Source: Streptomyces sp. PTY087I2
Lineage (GTDB): Bacteria; Actinomycetota; Actinomycetes; Streptomycetales; Streptomycetaceae
Direction of reading: 5' to 3'
DNA length: 64,000 nt
Assembly (NCBI RefSeq): GCF_001687325.1
Contig: NZ_LZRD01000001.1
Location: 1 to 64,000 of the forward strand
Part shown: positions 60,598 through 64,000 of the stretch, one piece after another
How positions within the stretch are numbered: the stretch's first letter is position 1
How the letters are laid out: the number at the start of each line of letters is the position of its first letter
The notes under the pieces: model-generated
Told to the model about the DNA's origin: nothing
What the model saw: only the letters and a program-made list of their open reading frames with translations
The model's database searches: none
Translations under genes and position numbers: made by a program

Positions 60598-61956
60598 ATG
60601 GCGAAGAGGCACGTGTACGCGGTGGTGGACCCCGCCACCGGCGAGTTGGTCAAGGAGTACCCGACCGCGACGGACGAGGCCGTGGAGGGGGCGGTCGACG
60701 CGGCGGCGGAAGCCTACGCGCAGTGGTCGAGGCAGACTTCCGTGGAACAGCGCGCCCGGCTGTTGAACACCGTCGCCGCCCTCCACGACGAGCGCAGCGT
60801 GCAGCTCGCCGAGATCATCCACCGGGAGATGGGCAAGCCGGTGGACGAGGCCGTCGCGGAGGTCGAGTTCAGCGCCTCGATCTACCGGTACTACGCCGAG
60901 AACGCGGAGAAGTTCCTCGCCGACGAACCGATCGAGCTCCTGGAGGGAGAGGGCACCGCTTTCGTCCGTCGCCAGCCGGTCGGCGTGTTGCTGGGGATCA
61001 TGCCCTGGAACTACCCGTACTACCAGGTGGCCCGATTCGCCGCGCCCAACCTCGCGCTGGGCAACACCATCGTGCTCAAGCACGCGTCGCAGTGTCCGGA
61101 GTCGTCCGAGGCGCTCCAGCAGCTGTTCACGGACGCGGGCTTCCCCCAGGGCTGCTACGTCAACGTCCACGCCACCGCCGAGCAGATCGCGCGTATCATC
61201 GCGGACCCCCGCGTGCAGGGCGTCTCCTTCACCGGTTCGGAGCGGGCCGGCGCGGAGGTCGCCGAGAAGGCCGGGCGCAGCCTCAAGAAGGTGGTGCTCG
61301 AACTGGGCGGCTCGGACCCCTTCATCGTGCTGTCGACCCACGACCTCGACGCCACGGTCCAGGCGGCGGTCGAGACGCGGTTCGAGAACACCGGGCAGGC
61401 GTGCAACGCCGGAAAGCGCTTCATCGTCGCCGAGGGCCTCTACGACGCCTTCCTCGACACGTTCACCGAGAAGGTACTCGCCCTGACCGACGGGCTGACG
61501 CCGCTCTCCTCGGTCGCCGCCGCCGAGTATCTGGGGGAGCAGATTGAGCGAGCCGTCGCTGACGGGGCAACCTTCGTGTCCGCACGACAGCGCGAGGGAG
61601 CGTACTTCCCGCCCGGCGTTCTGACGGGCGTCTCTCCGACATCGCCGTCGGCCGCCGAGGAGCTCTTCGGCCCCGTCGCGACCGTCTACCGCGTCGGATC
61701 CGAGGACGAGGCCGTCGAGTTGGCAAACAAAACGCCGTACGGGCTGGGCTCCTACGTGTTCACGACGGACGCCGAGCAGGCGCTGCGTGTCGCCGACAGG
61801 ATCGACGCCGGCATGGTCTTCGTCAACGGCGTCGGCCTCGAAGGCGCGGAACTGCCTTTCGGCGGGGTCAAGCAGTCCGGTTTCGGGCGTGAACTGGGCC
61901 GGGCCGGAATCGACGAGTTCGCCAACAAGAAGCTCATCCGCACCGCTCGGGTCTGA
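60598..61956 (+). CDS. Aldehyde dehydrogenase (succinate-semialdehyde type)
   Basis: 452 residues. Catalytic Cys269 in NTGQACNAGKRF, general base Glu235 in VLELGGSDPF, and the N-terminal oxyanion Asn in MPWNYP. The length and motifs fit the succinate-semialdehyde dehydrogenase branch. The start is ATG 60598 with AGAAGGAG upstream; an earlier ATG (60568) overlaps the previous stop but lacks a good ribosome site. It would oxidise the aldehyde made by the amine oxidase or alcohol dehydrogenase to an acid. Confidence 0.9.
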   Translation: MAKRHVYAVVDPATGELVKEYPTATDEAVEGAVDAAAEAYAQWSRQTSVEQRARLLNTVAALHDERSVQLAEIIHREMGKPVDEAVAEVEFSASIYRYYAENAEKFLADEPIELLEGEGTAFVRRQPVGVLLGIMPWNYPYYQVARFAAPNLALGNTIVLKHASQCPESSEALQQLFTDAGFPQGCYVNVHATAEQIARIIADPRVQGVSFTGSERAGAEVAEKAGRSLKKVVLELGGSDPFIVLSTHDLDATVQAAVETRFENTGQACNAGKRFIVAEGLYDAFLDTFTEKVLALTDGLTPLSSVAAAEYLGEQIERAVADGATFVSARQREGAYFPPGVLTGVSPTSPSAAEELFGPVATVYRVGSEDEAVELANKTPYGLGSYVFTTDAEQALRVADRIDAGMVFVNGVGLEGAELPFGGVKQSGFGRELGRAGIDEFANKKLIRTARV

Positions 61957-61985
61957 TCGCCACAGGGCTCGGAAGGAGACCTTTC

Positions 61986-63101
61986 ATGACCATCGAATTC
62001 GACGCCGCTGTCTTCAGGACACCGAACGAACCGCTGAGCATCGAGAAAGTGACGATCCCCTCGACGCCTCCCCCCGGCGAGGTGCTCGTGCGGCTCAAAG
62101 CAAGCGGGGTGTGCCACAGCGACCTTCACGTGCTCGTGGGCGAGTGGGAGGTTCCTGCGCCGATGATTCTCGGCCATGAGGGGGCCGGGATCGTCGAGAG
62201 CGTCGGCGAAGGGGTCACGACCCTGAAGAAGGGCGACCACGTCGTGCTGTCCTGGACGCCCTCCTGTCGCCGCTGCCACTACTGCATCAGTGGCAGGCCT
62301 GTCCTGTGTGACATGGTCAGCCGGCACTCGGCGAACCACCTGTCCTTCGACGGCCGGACCCGGGTCACCTCCGTGGACGGGGACGAGGTCTACAGCTTCG
62401 CGGGCCTCGGAACGTTCGGCCAGTACGCCCTCGTGCCCGAATCGGGCGCCATCGCCATCCGCGACGACGCCCCGTTCCCCCAGGCGGCTCTGGTCGGATG
62501 CGCCGTCACCACCGGCGTCGGCGCGGCCGTCAACACCGCGGGCGTGCGGCCGAGCGACACCGTGCTGGTCCTCGGCTGCGGAGGCGTCGGTCTGAACGCG
62601 ATCCAGGGGGCCCGGCTCGCCGGCGCGCGGAAGATCATCGCCGCGGACGTCTCCGACGAGAAGCTGGAGCAGGCACGCGTCTTCGGGGCGACCGACCTGA
62701 TCAACAACGCCCGCGAGAACTTCGCCGACAGGGTGCGCCAGCACACCGACGGACGCGGTGTGGAGATCGCCATCGAGGCCATCGGGCTGCCCCGCACCAT
62801 CGAGTCGGCGTACGAGGTCCTGGCCCGGGGCGGCACGGCGGTGGTCGCCGGGCAGGTGGCGGACGGCCTGCGGATCTCCATCGACCCCTTCGTCATGTCC
62901 GATCAGGAACTCAAGCTCATCGGCTCGAACTACGGATCGAGCAAACCGGCTTCCGACTTCCCGCTGCTGATCGACCACTACATGAACCACCGGATCGACC
63001 TGGACTCCCTCGTGACGAGCGAGATCCGTCTCCAGGACATCAACGAGGCGTTCGACCAGATGAAGCGCGGCATCGGCATCCGCTCGGTGATCACGTACTG
63101 A
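61986..63101 (+). CDS. Zinc-dependent alcohol dehydrogenase (MDR)
   Basis: 371 residues. Catalytic zinc ligands Cys43 (GVCHSD) and His64-Glu65 (GHEGAG); structural zinc cysteines at 94, 97, 100 and 108. NAD motif LGCGGVGLNAIQGARLAGA. This is the class III-like alcohol dehydrogenase group. It probably oxidises the alcohol released by ester hydrolysis and feeds the aldehyde dehydrogenase. The ATG at 61986 has GGAGA upstream, 29 nt after the preceding gene. Confidence 0.92.
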   Translation: MTIEFDAAVFRTPNEPLSIEKVTIPSTPPPGEVLVRLKASGVCHSDLHVLVGEWEVPAPMILGHEGAGIVESVGEGVTTLKKGDHVVLSWTPSCRRCHYCISGRPVLCDMVSRHSANHLSFDGRTRVTSVDGDEVYSFAGLGTFGQYALVPESGAIAIRDDAPFPQAALVGCAVTTGVGAAVNTAGVRPSDTVLVLGCGGVGLNAIQGARLAGARKIIAADVSDEKLEQARVFGATDLINNARENFADRVRQHTDGRGVEIAIEAIGLPRTIESAYEVLARGGTAVVAGQVADGLRISIDPFVMSDQELKLIGSNYGSSKPASDFPLLIDHYMNHRIDLDSLVTSEIRLQDINEAFDQMKRGIGIRSVITY

Positions 63102-63118
63102 AAGGCAGGGACGATCTC

Positions 63119-64000
63119 ATGGCCCTGGAATCATCACGCTCGGCCTTCGAGCGAGCCCGCCGCAGCGTCGGCGGAGGAGTGGGGTCGGGGCTGCGCGCCG
63201 CGATGCCTCCCCATCCGCTCTTCGTGCGCGAGGCGCGAGGCGCGTACGTCCGGGACCTGGACGGCGACCGGTACATCGACTACGTGATGGCCTGGGGCCC
63301 GCTCGTCCTCGGTCACGGCGACCCCCGCGTGGTGTCCGCCGTGACCGAGGTCGCGACGAGGATGCAGGTCGTCGGCACCGGCCACCCGCTCGAGTACCTC
63401 GCGGCGGAAGCGGTCCTCGAGGCCGTGCCGCACGGCGAGCGACTGCTGTGGAGCAACACGGGGACCGAAGCGGTGCAGGTGGCGCTGCGGCTCGCACGGG
63501 CCGCCACCGGGCGGCGCCGCGTCCTCAAGTTCGCCAAGAGCTACCACGGCTGGCACGACACCGTGTACGCCGGGATGTCCGAGGACGACTGCGGACGCCC
63601 CGCCACCCCCGGCGGACCGGGACAGTCGGCAAGCGTGCTCGACGACCTGGTCGTGGCGCGCTTCAACGACGTACAGCTGGCCGAGCGCCTGCTGAGCGAG
63701 TCCGTCGAGCGCGACATCGCGGCCGTGCTCGTCGATCCGGTGATGAGCAACGCCGGCGTCGAAGCGCCCGCACCGCAGTTCCTGTCGACGCTGCGGACCC
63801 TCTGCGACCGGCACGGCGTCGTCCTCGTCTTCGACGAGGTGATCGCCGGGTTCCGGATCGCCCGGGGCGGGGCGGCCGAGAAGTACGGCGTGCTGCCCGA
63901 CCTGTCCGTCTTCGGGAAGGCGATGGCCGGCGGGTTCACCCAGAGCGCCGTCGTCGGCCGGGCCGAACTGGTCGATCAGGTGACGACCGGCGTCGTGCAC
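63119..64000 (+). CDS. Class III aminotransferase, 3' end missing
   Basis: 294 codons before the window edge. It resembles the glutamate-1-semialdehyde aminomutase branch: NTGTEAVQVALRLARAATG, YHGWHDTVYAG, the PLP-binding aspartate in VLVFDEVIAGFR (Asp239) and Lys267 in VFGKAMAGGF. As part of this operon it likely moves an amino group from or to a catabolic intermediate rather than making porphyrins. The ATG at 63119 is 17 nt after the alcohol dehydrogenase. Confidence 0.88.
   Translation, partial: MALESSRSAFERARRSVGGGVGSGLRAAMPPHPLFVREARGAYVRDLDGDRYIDYVMAWGPLVLGHGDPRVVSAVTEVATRMQVVGTGHPLEYLAAEAVLEAVPHGERLLWSNTGTEAVQVALRLARAATGRRRVLKFAKSYHGWHDTVYAGMSEDDCGRPATPGGPGQSASVLDDLVVARFNDVQLAERLLSESVERDIAAVLVDPVMSNAGVEAPAPQFLSTLRTLCDRHGVVLVFDEVIAGFRIARGGAAEKYGVLPDLSVFGKAMAGGFTQSAVVGRAELVDQVTTGVVH

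Overview
The window is high-GC actinobacterial DNA that reads as Streptomyces. Support for this: GC-saturated third codon positions, tightly coupled operons with ATGA/GTGA overlaps, a Streptomyces subtilisin-inhibitor gene, a DmdR-type iron box, and a block of zinc-free (C-minus) ribosomal protein paralogues as in the streptomycete Zur regulon. No tRNA, rRNA, CRISPR array or replication origin was seen.

Region A (1-17.0 kb) looks like a contiguous zinc-starvation island. On the minus strand a 44-residue precursor-like peptide (8632-8766) is followed by a leader-binding protein, a CocE-type hydrolase, a YcaO cyclodehydratase, a SagB-type dehydrogenase and two half-size ABC exporters, the last cut by the window edge. 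This is an azole-type RiPP cluster. Next to it, also on the minus strand, lies a FecBCD-type metallophore importer (8835-12824). Divergent from that is a cytosolic beta-propeller protein, followed by rpsN, rpmB, rpmG, rpmE2, a CobW-like protein and rpsR. Three related 15-bp palindromes of Zur-box type lie inside the promoters of the precursor, of the importer/propeller pair and of rpmB/rpmG. The simplest reading is a Zur-controlled, ribosomally made metallophore (or zinc-linked peptide) with dedicated export and uptake. I do not recognise a described product for it.

Region B (17.1-23.8 kb) has a DHA2-type MFS exporter, a secreted subtilisin inhibitor with Arg at the predicted P1 site, and an iron-box-controlled siderophore importer with a fused double permease. 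Region C (23.9-37.9 kb) is a complete L-rhamnose module: Tat-exported alpha-L-rhamnosidase, rhamnulokinase, bifunctional aldolase/dehydrogenase and isomerase on the minus strand, and an ABC importer plus LacI regulator on the plus strand. LacI-type operators sit in the shared promoter region.

Region D (38.0-42.3 kb) holds a TOPRIM protein, an MFS carrier, a SnoaL-like protein, a 166-bp MITE-like element with 28-bp terminal inverted repeats, and a secreted adenosine deaminase gene broken by a frameshift. Region E (42.4-51.6 kb) is a LacI-controlled set of uncertain substrate: FAD oxidoreductase, HyuA/oxoprolinase-like ATPase, a small unknown protein, a permease and a Tat-exported five-bladed propeller protein, followed by an esterase. 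Region F (51.7-64 kb) is a catabolic cluster around a PucR regulator. It has a DAO-type oxidase and a DapB-like dehydrogenase facing a Baeyer-Villiger-type monooxygenase, alpha/beta hydrolase, flavin amine oxidase, membrane protein, aldehyde dehydrogenase, zinc alcohol dehydrogenase and a class III aminotransferase that runs off the end. It probably handles a ketone- or amine-bearing carbon source.
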